Source: Phoronis australis (lineage: Eukaryota; Phoronida; Phoronidae). Taken from it: a stretch of DNA of 64,000 bases. Below, one piece after another: positions 1 through 12,900 of the stretch. The notes beneath the pieces are model-generated. The model was not told where the DNA came from. It saw only the letters and a program-made list of their open reading frames with translations, and made no database searches. Positions within the stretch are counted from its first letter, which is position 1; every line of letters begins with the position of its first letter. The position numbers and the translations under genes are program-made. The stretch covers positions 53,793-117,792 of the forward strand of contig NMRA01000667.1 of the NCBI GenBank assembly GCA_002633005.1, given 5' to 3'.

Positions 1-35
1 CCCTGTGTTCAGCGCCTCACTGTGGTTGGTTTCAG

Positions 36-3000
36 AGCTACCTGTATCAGATCACGCAGGGTATCCTGTTCTGCCACATGTGCCGTGTGATCCACCGTGA
101 CTTGAAGCCACAGAACCTGCTCATCGACAAGAAGGGCGTCATCAAGCTGGCCGACTTCGGTCTTGCCCGCGCCTTCTCCATCCCTGTCAGAGTATACACA
201 CACGAGGTCAGTGCTCCCGTGTACGATAGACTGTTTACTAGCGTTCAAGCGCCTTACCACCACCACAGTCAGAAGCGTTTAACAGGGAGGGGCTCAAAGC
301 GGGATAAATGGACTAAGCTATGAAATGTGCTGGACAATAATCACAATCTTGTTTTGAACAGTGTCACGACCCCCTTGTGTCCTGTGTATGACAGTACACA
401 TGCCTTTGTACATGACGGGATGTCTCTTAAGAGTTTGATCAATTTTTAGTTTACATTGGGTGTCAATTCATTACTGGACTTTCGGCGCACTTGCTAACTC
501 GTATTTCATGAGTCGGCACCCAGAGCACCGCTTCTGAAATGGTTGTCATGTAGTTAAAAACAGGTGAGAAACAGCACGCGCTAAAGGCCTTTTTAAAAAT
601 AACTGACGCTCTTTTGGAGAGTGCAGTTAGATGATAGAGCTGGTTTTGAGAACGTACTCGAGCATCTCATGTGTGAACTGAAAAAATATACGGTGCCTAC
701 TCAGTCTCTTGTAGAAGAAATGAGTATGTGCAAGGATATAGTTCTTTGTAAATTACAAGCTTAACCAGAAGGGCACTCTCATCTCTGCTGGTTTAAAGCG
801 CACGTTTGTCTGCAACTTTTGAAAGTTGAAACAAAACCTAGAAGGGAAAAGCACAAGGTTTAAAACAAACTTAAAGTATTTTGTTCTCGTTTTAAAGCCC
901 ACAAGCAAAAATTGGCAAAATCAAATGCATTTTGCTCCTTAGCTTGTGCTCAATTCGAACACTGCTATGTCAAAAATATCCTTAAATGTACTTTCTGACA
1001 GTCTGTGGAACAGATTGTTTCTTCAAAAATGCTTTGTTTTTCCTATCAAAGTTATTAGATTGCTATGTGGCGATGTTGCAAGGAAGTTTTGCCTTTCCAC
1101 AGAAGGTGGAGCTGTTCAATTTCCAAAGTCTCGTGGCTTTTTACCATGCAGGTGTACTTAAGTGCTGCTTCAGATATTGAATGTTTACCATAGTGTCATT
1201 TGGCTTAAAATTCTTATTCTAAAGATTATGGAAAAAGTGCGAATTCTATTTTCAAGTGTTCAGTGATCCTGGATTGGTTTTGAAAAAAAATAGTTGCATC
1301 ATATATATATATGTGTGTGTGTATGTATATGTATGTGATATTGCAAAGGCTAGAAATGATATGACAGCAGAAGGCTCCAGGAGTTGTTTGAACTAAATTC
1401 AACTACGTATATTCGGAACGAGAGTATATAGCACATCTGTGTATTGACTTTGGCTCATTATTGACTGGACACTGTAGATAACGTAGTCCTACTCGCATTC
1501 TAGGTCGTGACCCTGTGGTATCGGGCCCCTGAAGTGCTGCTAGGGTCTACTAGATACTCAACACCCCTAGATGTCTGGAGTATCGGCTGCATATTTGCCG
1601 AGATGATCACCAAGCGCCCCCTCTTCCATGGTGATTCGGAAATCGACCAGCTTTTCCGCATTTTCAGGTGAGTGAGGCAATAAAGCGGGCACTGGCTTCA
1701 TGAACAACGTTCAGCAAGCGAGCCCTCAAATGTAGGCAAGTTCTCGTAATCGTTCTCAATAGCTAGTTCTCTTAGTAATCCAAGATGGCGTGACATTAGA
1801 TTTCCAAGGCGATTGCCTTGAGGAGTGGCAATGATTTTAAGCAGTTCACGTTGGAAGTACACCACAGTATGCACTACAAGATTGTCGGCAATAATTGTCG
1901 AAAGTGTACAGAAATAAATAATTTAATTTAGTGGCAAAGCTTGCTTTATGTTAGTTTGGTGGCCTTTTTGTGCACACTGTCATTCAACAGCGAGCTCTGT
2001 TTAGGGTGGTGTCCGCGTTTACTTTAGGCAGGCACGCACCCTGTTGAACAGGTCGGACGCTTCTGAAGGGTGCTTGATGTTCTAACCACTGATGGGTGTA
2101 ATTCTGCTGACGCTGTGGTGTCTCGGCTCCAAAATGCACTCGTTCGATTACAATTCAGTTAACTGTAAAACCGCACATGCTGGAATGGTGTTGTTGCTTT
2201 CCCGTGAATTGACCTGAAGTTTTCAAAGTTATCTTCTTTATCTGTGATGGCATGACCAGGTTATACTTACTAATTTTTGTGCCATTTTGTGGAGAGGATA
2301 AAGGGCTACACGACAAAATACAAATTGAAATCCGTTTTCCTTGCCACTTGTCAAACCCCTTTTGGGTGGTCAAAGCTCTTGAGTGTTTTGTTTGGGGATG
2401 AACATGGTATTGAAAGGTTTGGAGAATATTTTGTGCAATTGATTACAATTATAACACGTATTTCTGGTCTTAACCCGTGAAACCAAATGTTTTTAAGACA
2501 CTTTGTGGGAAAAGAAACTCGTCATTTGCATGAAAATAGCGCCAGGACATTTTGTAGCGAAGCGACTTTTTCTAAAAATATTATTTTTTACTTTGTTTGC
2601 CATTGCTTCCGTCAACTTGAAACTTTTCTTTTAAAATTTATATATTCTGTTTCTTCCTTCTATTGGTTGCAAACCGCTTGTGGTATTTCGTTTAGGCCTT
2701 ATAACCAGAGTATGTGGCTTTCAAAAACTGAAGGTTTTAACGATCCGCAAAAATATTTGAATGTTTTCGTTTTTGGCAGCTCAGATCTTCGGCTAAGATG
2801 CCTGATACGAAAACATGCATTTGTAGATAATAGAACAAATAAACAACATTTGCGAGTTATGGGCAAAAATCTTCATTTGTGGAAACTGCAGTGATGCTTA
2901 CCAAGGATGTTGAAAATACAGTAAAACTAATAGGTCAGACATGCATAAGACGCACACAACGCAGGCCCAGTTCTGCAGTACAATTGTTTTTGTTCATGTA

Positions 3001-5519
3001 CGGGTAACCGTAAACTTAATGCCCTGGGCGCTTAAATTGGAAAACCCCAAGACAAAGTGGGCGATTACCCAAGCAGTGGGTGCTTAAACCGAAAATTGCC
3101 GAAATGTCGGGATGTGCGATTACCCCCGGCATAAGCGTTAACTCTCGAGTTTATGGTATTTGCTGAGTTTTACTTTAATATATGGTTTTGTAGATTAAAA
3201 ACTTAGTATTTTTGAAATTATTTAAAGAACCGTGACCCTCGGCAACGAAGGTCATCAGCTGTCTTAAGATTACGGCATCTGTATATGACAAAGCTCCGCC
3301 TTCCTTGCAGAACACTAACCACGCCCACTGAGGAGACATGGCCTGGTGTGTCCGAGCTGCCCGACTATAAGAAATCATTCCCCAACTGGAAAGTCAACCA
3401 CCTGGCTGGTGCTGTCAAGCAGCTAGATGACACGGGACTAGATCTTCTGCAGGTATGTCACAAACCTGGTATTTGGGTTAAGGTTAAAGACAATCTTCAT
3501 TACTACGGAAATCTTGTTGAGGGGCTTACTATTGTAAACTTGTGAAACTATTTTTTTAAGATCCTTAGATTGTCGCAGACACTCATTAGGTGCAGAAAGA
3601 TAATTCTCAGATGTTTGTAATCATGGCCGAGAACTTGACTGCCAAAAACCAAGATTTCTGAATTCTGATTTCACGACTTTTTAGAAAGAAGAGCCGTGTA
3701 ATTACAAATGTCCGGGAATTATTTTCATATGTGTAATAAGTCTCTGTGATGGTCAAGGATTTTAAAGTTTTGTACAATACAAGACCAAACTGTTTTACCC
3801 ATCGTGGCTGCAAAAAAATTGGGCTTCGGCCCAGCAGCCATAACAAGAATTCCGAGTCATTTTGTCTGAATACCTTTGACTGTATATTCTAAGTCTGTTA
3901 CTTTCTGTATCTAGACTCAATTAGGCTTTTTAGGATTTGTCGTCAGAGGGATACGATTAATGAGTTAAAGTTACATAGAACTGTTGATTACTCTGCGTAT
4001 TCATCCAAATGTCTACAAGACTATAGATTTCAAACCAGTAAAAGTATATATTTTCTGAAAGTAGAAAGCCTTTAGAATTTTAATGTTTGACTTTGTATCA
4101 AGGCTTGGAATTTTCCGTGGAAACGTGGATTTCCGCTTTTTTCAAATGTTCTGTCCGTGCACTTTTGTTATATTATATTTCTGCGTAAAAAAATCGGATT
4201 TGATATAAAATTACCGCGGCAAATTTCTTTCTTACGGCGGCGTTGCAGACGACGTTCACCTCGAAAAGCGGAAGTTGCTCTTTATGTTTCGGAGGAATGT
4301 AAATTGTCAACATTGCCGGGGCATCTGGGGACAGCGTGGTGGGATTTTCAATGGTGTCTCGTGGGATTGTGAACCGTGGCTTTGCAGTCAAAAATGTGTG
4401 GGTTGGGAGTGGACGGATGAGCTAAAAGGACGCAGACGCATGCTGCTGATGGGGGAAAATTTTTTTCTTTTTTAGTCTTCCCGATTTTTGTCGGCGTAAG
4501 GTTCACATCGACCATTTCAAGACTAGGTAGCGTGCATGTTTTGGGCCGTAAAAGTTTCCGCGTTTTTGTCATTGGTCTTTCCAAGCCCTGTTGTATACCA
4601 GACTACCATTAGCCGGGTCACATGACCATGTCTTTTTTAGTTAAATTTGGCAGAACAAAAAGGCAGCTGCGTATCCATAGCAAAACGGGGGTATCAAGTA
4701 CTTTCAAGTAAATTTCATTTCAGATATAAATTTAAGGCGAAATCTTGAAAACACTGTTATGGTATCCTATTTTCGATAGCCTCTGGTGCAAAAGTAGATT
4801 TTAGAAACTATTCCTAAGCTGTGGTTTGGGAACAGTGTATAGAACAGTATCTAATCCCTGCGAATCCGATCAGTCATTTCTGAGCTATGATGTTCTGGGT
4901 TTAGCCAAATTTGGTCATTTTTCGAAGGTCCTGCATAAGCTTAAGCAAGGTTACCGTAGTTTGTATAGGTTTTAATCGGTGGAACGATAGAAATCGTTGG
5001 TTAGCTTCGTGTGTGTGTAGAAAGGATGATTTAATGTTTTTAGTCTGGTGAAAAAATTCATGTCTAGAAGTTACGGTGATCTCCGTAGAAACACGGACCT
5101 TCTTAGTTCTTACTAACAACGTTTCTGAATTTTGTTTTTGTTCGCGAAAGATGGTTTTTGGTCATCAAGGATTTTTGAAATGTATGGTTTTATGGGTTGA
5201 AATGTAGAATTTTAGGAAATATTTGTGTAATCCTTGGTTGGGAATATAGTCTGTTCCATCGATGGAGATTATCACTCAGCCAGGCGTCTCAAAAGCTTGA
5301 AAAAGTCAGCAATGAGCATTCACTTGCTGCTTTAGATTCTCAGGAAAGTCCCATGAAGAATTATAATTTTTTGTATCGTATCCGATTACCGTCATCGTCT
5401 GTCTTTATTTTCAGAAAATGCTCATCTACTACCCGTCTGATCGAATCTCCTGCAAGGAAGCTCTGAAGCACCCTTACTTTGACGACCTGGACAAGAAGAG
5501 TCTGCCTGCCCAGTCGTAA
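36..5519 (+). CDS. CDK1: CDK1 (cdc2) kinase, C-terminal four exons, 5' partial
   Basis: This is the mitotic cyclin-dependent kinase, which partners cyclin A/B to drive entry into M phase. Exons read 36-206, 1504-1667, 3311-3452 and 5415-5519; all have AG acceptors, the first three GT donors, and the phases agree (0, then split Arg after 1667, then 0). The first exon carries the catalytic loop HRDLKPQN, the DFG motif in [10 protein letters not shown] and the T-loop YTHE with the activating threonine. The second has [15 protein letters not shown] and [15 protein letters not shown], the CDK1 form rather than the CDK2 form (FPGDSE). The last gives [12 protein letters not shown] and [10 protein letters not shown] before TAA. 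The PSTAIRE helix, glycine loop and start lie upstream of the window. One oddity: [10 protein letters not shown] has Thr where most CDK1 proteins have the Gly of LGTP. Identification is by family knowledge; a CDK2/3 paralogue is less likely. Confidence 0.95.
1303..1338. repeat. AT/GT microsatellite in CDK1 intron
   Basis: A run of atatatatat changing to gtgtgtgtgt and then tatgtatatgtatgtg. Confidence 0.85.
3960..4965 (+). repeat. Dispersed repeat R1, copy in CDK1 intron, interrupted
   Basis: Segments 4010-4110 and 4610-4965 match the other R1 copies (motifs ttttctgaaagtagaaagcc, atccatagcaaaac, catttctgagctatgatgtt, tttagccaaatttgg, ttttcgaaggtcctgc). The 500 bases in between are absent from the other copies and look like a later insertion; I see no family motif in that insert, which has short open frames on both strands. 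Confidence 0.55.
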
Positions 5520-5938
5520 TACGACCTCTGACCTCACTCTGCCATGCCAAGGCATGAGTGTGTGATTGTGACTGCGAGGGATATGCGTGTGATGATGAAT
5601 TGTACATAGACCCACACTGACATTGTTGTCGTGGTGTAAGCTTACTGTGCCATGACGTGAAGATTTGAGGTCACATGCACTCTGGTGATCTCTGACAGTT
5701 GAGTCTTTGTTTTGTTGCCGGACGAAGGTTTATGAACTTTATTGCTTTTGATAGGTCAAAAAGACCTGATGAGGTGTTCTCTGTTGTTGTTTAAATGACT
5801 GACAACGAATGCAAATTATTTTTTTGCCCCAAGGGTTGGACCTGAAAGGTGTTGGAGAGAAGCCAAATATTTTTTTAGCTCAGAACACTTTAATTTTTCA
5901 TAATATAGTGTGTTCAAGAGGCATTCCAACTACACACA

Positions 5939-5944
5939 AATAAA
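5939..5944 (+). terminator. AATAAA polyadenylation signal of CDK1
   Basis: A canonical AATAAA lies 420 bases after the CDK1 stop codon and is followed within 20 bases by a T/G-rich stretch (gtaaatgttttgag). It is the first consensus hexamer downstream of the gene. A second AATAAA occurs near 6255 and could be an alternative. Confidence 0.55.
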
Positions 5945-6772
5945 ATGTAAATGTTTTGAGCAACACGATTATTTTCATTAGAACGCTTATAGTTGCCGAA
6001 GGTTGAAGAGTAATTATTTTAATGGAGGAGTTAGTTACTATTTTTGTGTAGAGCCCAGCTCGTTTGTTTTCGTATAGATGTGAGCTGGAGTGATTACATT
6101 TAGTGTGGACCGTAGATCAAACATATTCAGTCGACAACTTGTTTTAGTTTTCAGCACTAGCTTGCATTGATGGAGGGTTCTACAGCAAATTACTGTCGAT
6201 TAAATTTGTTCATCTTTGGACAGAAACAATTTGCTTGTTTATTTAGATTTAATTAAATAAACAATTAGTGAAATCTCAACAGATGTTTCTTCACTGAATT
6301 TTCATTTAACATCGTTTACGCCAACAGGGCTGGGAATGGCTGAAATGTCTACACGGTGGGGTAACTCATCGCCCCAATACAGGAGTTCAAAGTGTATTCT
6401 AAATGAACCCCAAGGTCCTGCTAAAAGGGGGTTACAATCACCCATTGGATGTTTTATTCAGAATGAGTAATGAACTAATCAAAAAATCATAACTATTACA
6501 AACTGAATAATTATTGTTCTGGTGTCAAAAACAAATCACAAGCGCATTTCATCCGCTGTCGCAATGTCACTAAAAGTTGAAATTGGTTACTGGACAATAG
6601 GTCAAGGCCATTTCTTGGTCAGACTATGCCTCCATATTCAGCAGATTTAGAACAGATAGTACTTATCAGCTCCAGCGACACAGAATTTCCTTCCTCTATG
6701 AGTTTCCTAGCTTTACTCACAAGTGAATTTTGATTTCCAAATAGCTGCTTATAAGCGAGGTCAAATCTGGCG

Positions 6773-6897
6773 TGCGTTCAGTAGACGCTAGGACCTAGCT
6801 AAAACCTAGTCAAAGTCAAGTGTTCTCATTTAAAATACACGGCAATATCTCACAGAATCTCGCTTTTTAGAGAGGTCCTAGTGTTACTGAACGGGAC
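6773..6897. mobile_element. MITE copy 1 (CGTTCAGTA inverted termini)
   Basis: An element of about 125 bases with inverted ends: CGTTCAGTAGACGCTAGGAC at the left and, complemented, CGTTCAGTAACACTAGGACC at the right. Outside these the ends continue with GCGT. The interior (aaaacctagtcaaagtca, tctcatttaaaatacacggc) matches a second copy at about 54621-54770. No transposase is encoded. Confidence 0.8.
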
Positions 6898-9424
6898 GCT
6901 GGTTTGATGATAAAAATATATACAGGCCAACGTCGTCTGTACTTTGATATCCCTGCGTTTTCAGTTCCTATACCATGAGCTAACAATATTTAACATAATA
7001 AATCCTGCTTAAAAATGTTTATAAAGAAGTGTTTTAAAAACTGGATGGAAAGACAAAAATTTTCATTGGAAATCATACGTATTTTATTAAAACTTTATAT
7101 ACAACAAATAACAACAGAAGTCAAGTAGCTGATGTCAGGTGATAATTACATGGACAATTATGTTTACTGAAAGCCCAGCATTTAGCAAAGGCCAAATGCA
7201 TTTTGTAGCTCCACCAAGGTGGATTCTTAACATTCAATGTAATGAAATGGCATGCGGCCCACAAACTTACTATTGGTGTACAAACGTGTATGAGAGACAA
7301 CAGTGTATTTGTAAATTATACAAAGGCACTGCCATGATGCAAGCAAAGCATAGTTTCAAGAGAGTTTGAATTACTTCAACCAATAAATCATACGGTCTCA
7401 GTACATGGCACAGCTGCAGTACAAACCAAAGGTATTCAGACAACATGACCTGGGCCCCATGGTCTAATCTTGGCACTTGAAATCTCACTCCAAATTTAAG
7501 TATTTTCTACTCTACTTTTGAGCAAGCTCTAGATAAGTGTCTATTATTCCATGCTTGGGTAGATTGTGGCATTTGCATGAGTTTCTAGTCCATGTTCCAA
7601 CTTGATGACCCCTAGATATGAGCAACAAACTTAAGTAATAACTTAAGATTTCGAGTTAAAAGTTGGAAATTTCGAGTTCAGACTCAAACTTGTAGCCTTA
7701 ATCCTGGGGTCTTTACGTGCAAATAGGATCAGACAGTTATTCACGCAAGCCAATATGTTCTCAAGCATAGAACAATGGACACTTCAGTTCGCACAAAAGT
7801 AATCTAAGAATGGAAAATGGCAAAAGTAATTCAGAGTTCGATTTCAAGTAAATAAAAAGATTAGGCAAATTATAACGGCTGGATGAAAGCCAAACTCATC
7901 GTCAAAACAGTCTACTCTCATGACTGAGCATGGAATGAACTAGCAGAAGCCACTGGAACTAGATTTTTTTCCTTATGATAGCAATTACCAACCATTTTTG
8001 ACATCATGATGGGTACATGGCATTTTGTCCGACATTTAAGTCTGGTACTGCACTAACCAAGGTGTTCAAAACATGACATTTTCAACTGTTTGACTATGTC
8101 AAATGCACCGCAGTTCTACTCAGAATACAAAATGAAATAAAAGTTAAGTTATATTAAGACGCAATGGAAAATAAGTTACACTACAGTTAAATCTAAAAGT
8201 TATGACACGACCCAGCGATTGTTTGGGTTGATGTTACCTTTAAAACATGCCATAATGCATAGACAGGTTCATGAGGTTTCTACGCAGTGAGAATGGCACA
8301 GCAGTAATTTCGACAAGAAATGCATTTTCATGGGTTTCAGTTGATTCAAACACTAGAATTACAAATTTACAGCTGAAGTGTTGAAAGAAGTAATACTAAT
8401 ACTATTACTCATCGTAGGCGTAAATAAGCCCCGCGTAGACGATCTGCCAAAAACTTAGCCTGATGCGTATCCCGTATGCTTATCATGGAAACAACCAACT
8501 TCATTTTCTAGTAACAACAATCAAATTCCCACCAAAACAAAGACAATCCCTTCCTCACAACACACCACAAATAACACGTTAAGGTTTAAAAATCAAAGTA
8601 TGGCATCTAACCCTGAATATCATTCGTTGCTGAGGACATTAAGGAAATGAACCGACAAGAACAGGAAATTCACAAAAATAACATTGAATTGGGGCACATC
8701 GCGCATGCTGACAATTTGTCCAATCAAGGAATGACGAGGAGAGCTTGAGAAACGTCTTAAACGGCAAAACTTGCCCAAGTCGGTTCCATCCGAGTATGGC
8801 GAAATCCGACTTCTCTGAAGGGCTGAATGAAGGAACTAAAGCACCTGTGCTGCGGAACTTAGTTCGACTGGAGTGATTTTCCATTTCAAACAAAACGCTG
8901 CTTTTGTGAAAACAAAAATGAAACTTCATTTTCAGTCCACAATAATATTTAATTAACCTTACCTCTTCATAAAGGTTTTAAATGAACTGCTTGCCAGTAA
9001 AAACAGAGTCTACCTTTCACTCATCATTCATTTCATTTTTATGGCCACGACAGACGCATAATCTCTGACTAGAAATTCCAGAAACAAATTGCAGGAATCA
9101 CTAAGCAAACAAACATTATATCGTTAACATTAAATCTATACAAACCTATCACATCACGGAAGTCACGACTAGATATGGGGCTTCGTTGAGGTTTCAAACT
9201 ATTCTACGAATGACTGAGACATAAACACCACTACCAAAACCAGTCACCAGTTATTACTGACAATTCTGGGAGGTGGTTTGTCATACGATAGTCCTGGTCT
9301 TAATGAGATGAAATTCTAAGATATTTGTCCAGGTTAACGCCCAGAGTGTTTAAATTGAGAAACTCAAGCATCAGGAGGTGAGCCTTGAGCCACGTCTGGT
9401 ATATTTTTAAGTCCCAGTTGAGAA

Positions 9425-9430
9425 TTTATT
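9425..9430 (-). terminator. Candidate AATAAA of Raptor
   Basis: The complement reads AATAAA about 510 bases past the Raptor stop codon. A second minus-strand AATAAA occurs at 7083-7088, followed by a T-rich tract, and would give a 3' UTR of about 2.85 kb. The sequence alone does not decide between them. Confidence 0.35.
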
Positions 9431-9940
9431 CACACCACCCACTTTAGTTAATGTCTTTTTCATGTGGACGTCAGCTTCAGTTTTAGAAAAAATTACGTAT
9501 CTACTCCCAAAAAAATTCAGTCATAATTTAGTGCTCACTCAATTTGCGTTTGCTTTCCATCTGAGTTTTAGCCATATCTTTGATGGAGCCAGAAAACTTC
9601 GACAAAAATTCCGACAACTCTAATGCTGTACCTTAGATACATGAAATCACCTGAATATAGACAATGTTGTCAGTCATGGATATAAAGTGAATTAGGTGGA
9701 ATTTGGTAGCTGATATTCTCCGCAGAATGGCATTTACAAAGACATAAGTGAAAGGAGAGGGCACTTAGAAGTGAAATCGAAAATTAGGTGGTGGGTGTTA
9801 AGTCAAACGAGGGCGTTAACCCAGCCAAGTACAGCGTCACTAAATCATATTAAGCTGGCAGCAAGCTATGTCCATAAATAATGAGAGGGGCTAGTTAGTT
9901 ATAAATAGAATGAATGAAATGACCCTATCCAGGACTATCT

Positions 9941-12900
9941 TTATCTCTTTTTCTCTGGGGTGGCATAGACAGAAATGAAACCATCTGTACTACCAGCAGC
10001 CAGCCGTACCTGTTAAAGGAAAAGAAATGTGCCAGGATCAGATGTTTCGTACATAGCATAACGAAATGTCCAGTGTCATCTAGTTCACACGTAGGGGACT
10101 TAAAACAGAAGCATTATGCAGTCGAAGACCCTGATTTTTCTGTGATACTGGAAAATGAACAGAACTCACAGAATTGGGACTTCTTTGATGGAGTTCCCAT
10201 ATTTCAGTAGCAGATACCAGAAACTGTATATTTCTGGTTTATAATTACCAAAACTTAACGTTCAACATGGCGTAAAGAATGAAGACAATTCCCAGAACAT
10301 TTAACTTTGAAATAGTAAAAGCAAAGATGCTAATTTACTATTAAAACGGGAAAAAATAGTGTATGCCAACATAGCATTCTCTCACTTTTGGAAAAAGGAA
10401 ACTAGGGTTTCCATGTATTCATCTCTCAGCTCTCAGCTAATACAGACTTTCAAAAAAGCCAATCTGTTGAAATGACAAGAACAGAATACCCTTACACAAA
10501 CAGGACTTGTGGAGGACAACACGTGATCAGCACGACATTATCAGATAAAGCAACTCGACAGCACAATCAGACAGAAACTATTACAATACTAGTAAAAATA
10601 AATTGCAAAGGACAAGTGTCCCGCAGAGAGTACTTGCTACGTTTCTGAAATACACCATAGAGAACAACTTGATGCCTTATGAATATGGATCAGGGACAGC
10701 AAGAGGACTGAAAAAAACAACCCATTCCAAAAAAGTGACAGATAAGGCTAGATGCTCTCCTGCTTCAACTACAACCAATGACACTATACTTCTCTAGAAC
10801 ACCACCAGGGCTTGCACATAAATGAACCAATGGGGGACCAGGTGGTATCGGCTCACCTTGTATGGATGGAAGGCCATGCACGTGATTGGACCAATGCGCT
10901 GGCCAATGAAACCCTCGTGGTATTTGATTGTGCTCAGGTTGTCCCCGCAACTGTTATAGATGTTGATCGTCTGAAGCGCCGAGCCACTGTAGACAACAAG
11001 AAAGATGAGTCAAGAGAGCAACTTGATCAAGTCGTCAACACATAGCGGCAACAGTACTAAAGGTAACGTAGGACCTTAGAAAAATAACCGAATTTAGCAA
11101 ACTTTCGACCATCGTATCTCAGAAATGGCTAATCCGATTCATGTGAAACCTCCAGACAATATACTTTATGCAATGTTCTCAAAAACACACTGTTTGGATT
11201 GCTTGTAAAATGTTCCACTTTTCCATGAAGGGTTATTATAAAATAGCACTTTTAGGATATTCATGAAAAAATTACGTCAAATAAAACGACACTGAAAAGA
11301 CATAGTTGCATAAAACATTTAATGACAGGCAGAAACTCAAAAATTTTTTAAGGCTTTCTACTTTCAGAAAATAATTTACTTAAAACCTACTTGTTTTAGA
11401 GATTTAGCTTAATACGCAGACGTATAAATAAAGTCACATAAAATAATCTAAATTATAAAGTCAAAAATGCGAATACTATTAGGCATCCCTGCACATATTA
11501 ATGGAAGCAAAAGAAAGGCATTGCCTTGCAATAGATTCCTATTCAGGGCTGTTCCAGCAAAATCTGTATGGGAGGGGGGAAGGCACTTTTATTTCGTACC
11601 CACCTCCCATATTTTTCATGTATTATGGATTTTACTGGAACAGCCATCAAGGGATTTAAAATCTCGCTCAAATGATTTTTTAGAGTTTGTAATTGTTTTC
11701 AATACATTATTGAAGATGTGTTGTAACAGTGGCCAGAGGCCTATGCACTTGAAATAGATGAATGAGCTATTAATGACACACAAATAACGGTATCGTGCAG
11801 TCGATTAGCGTTCATCTGCACAAGAGATGTAGTAGACTGCATAACAAAAACATCACGCTTTCACGCATCATGTTAAAATCAATGCTTTTGATGTCATGCA
11901 ACAACCAATCGTATCCTGCAGATAAGATTTGAAGCAAAGTAACCCAGCCTAGTTACAAAGTGCAAGAATTGGAATGACCAATGAGAAAAAAGAGGAAAAT
12001 TTCCCAGGTGATGTATCGTTCCACAAATATATAGGCTTGTATGATAGAAATACTTATTTGTGAAATAAATGTTTTTGCATGAATAAAGTGAAAGCAATGA
12101 TTTAAAAAGAGGAACCTGGAAAACAAATATGATGAAATTGAAACCCAAAATCAAAGAGGAAATCCTCTTAAAAGAGGAAAATTCCAAGCCAAGACAGTGG
12201 AGTCAATAGGCTTTTCAGACAAGCTGCTGGGAAAGACTGACGTACTAGTCAATGCAAACGGTTTGAAAAACATCCTCACCCTCATTATAATCTTAACTAC
12301 AACAAATCAACTAGCGACGCACAAAAAATCTCTCCGAAGGAAAAGAGTCAAACTTACCATGAGACTACGTCTCCGTAAGGGTGTACCTCTAGTGATGTCA
12401 TGCCTTGAGTTGATGGGAATGACATCACAGACTCGGTAAAACGTGGGTCCCAGAATCGGACGTCGCCGCCCACACTGAAAAACACCAGGTACAAGTATCA
12501 ACCTAAGTGCACACTGCCTTTGACGAAAGACATTTTAAGACACATGACTAATATTCAGACTTACTTCAACTGGACAGTGTGGCGAAATGGTGATACAGCT
12601 GACAGTAGAAGCTTCACAATCTCTCCACCTATGAATGAAATTTCTTCATCCAATAAGTTTAAAGCGGCTATAAACATGTTTCTTCCAAGAAGTGAACTTT
12701 TAATTCGGTCCCCTTACCACTAAAAATTGTTCTCACCTTGTACTTTTCCCATATGAGAAGTGACTTTTAGGCTTGCAAAGACCCAGCAGTTCATAACTAC
12801 CCGAGACCATGCTTAGCGCACAAAACGACACCCCATGACAAGCCAACCAATGGAGCCTGATCCTAAGCAGTAACAAACCGTCACTTCTTTCGAGACTCGA

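Larger units (their letters stand above)
5945..9940. other. Convergent intergenic region and probable Raptor 3' UTR
   Basis: No protein-coding region is convincing in this 4-kb stretch; the open frames are short and show no family motif. CDK1 enters from the left and Raptor from the right, so both 3' UTRs fall here. It contains a MITE copy (about 6773-6897) and stretches at about 6310-6440 and 9339-9840 that resemble a weak dispersed repeat also seen near 3000-3160 and 43580-43690 (motif like aacgcccagagtgtttaaatt). Confidence 0.5.
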
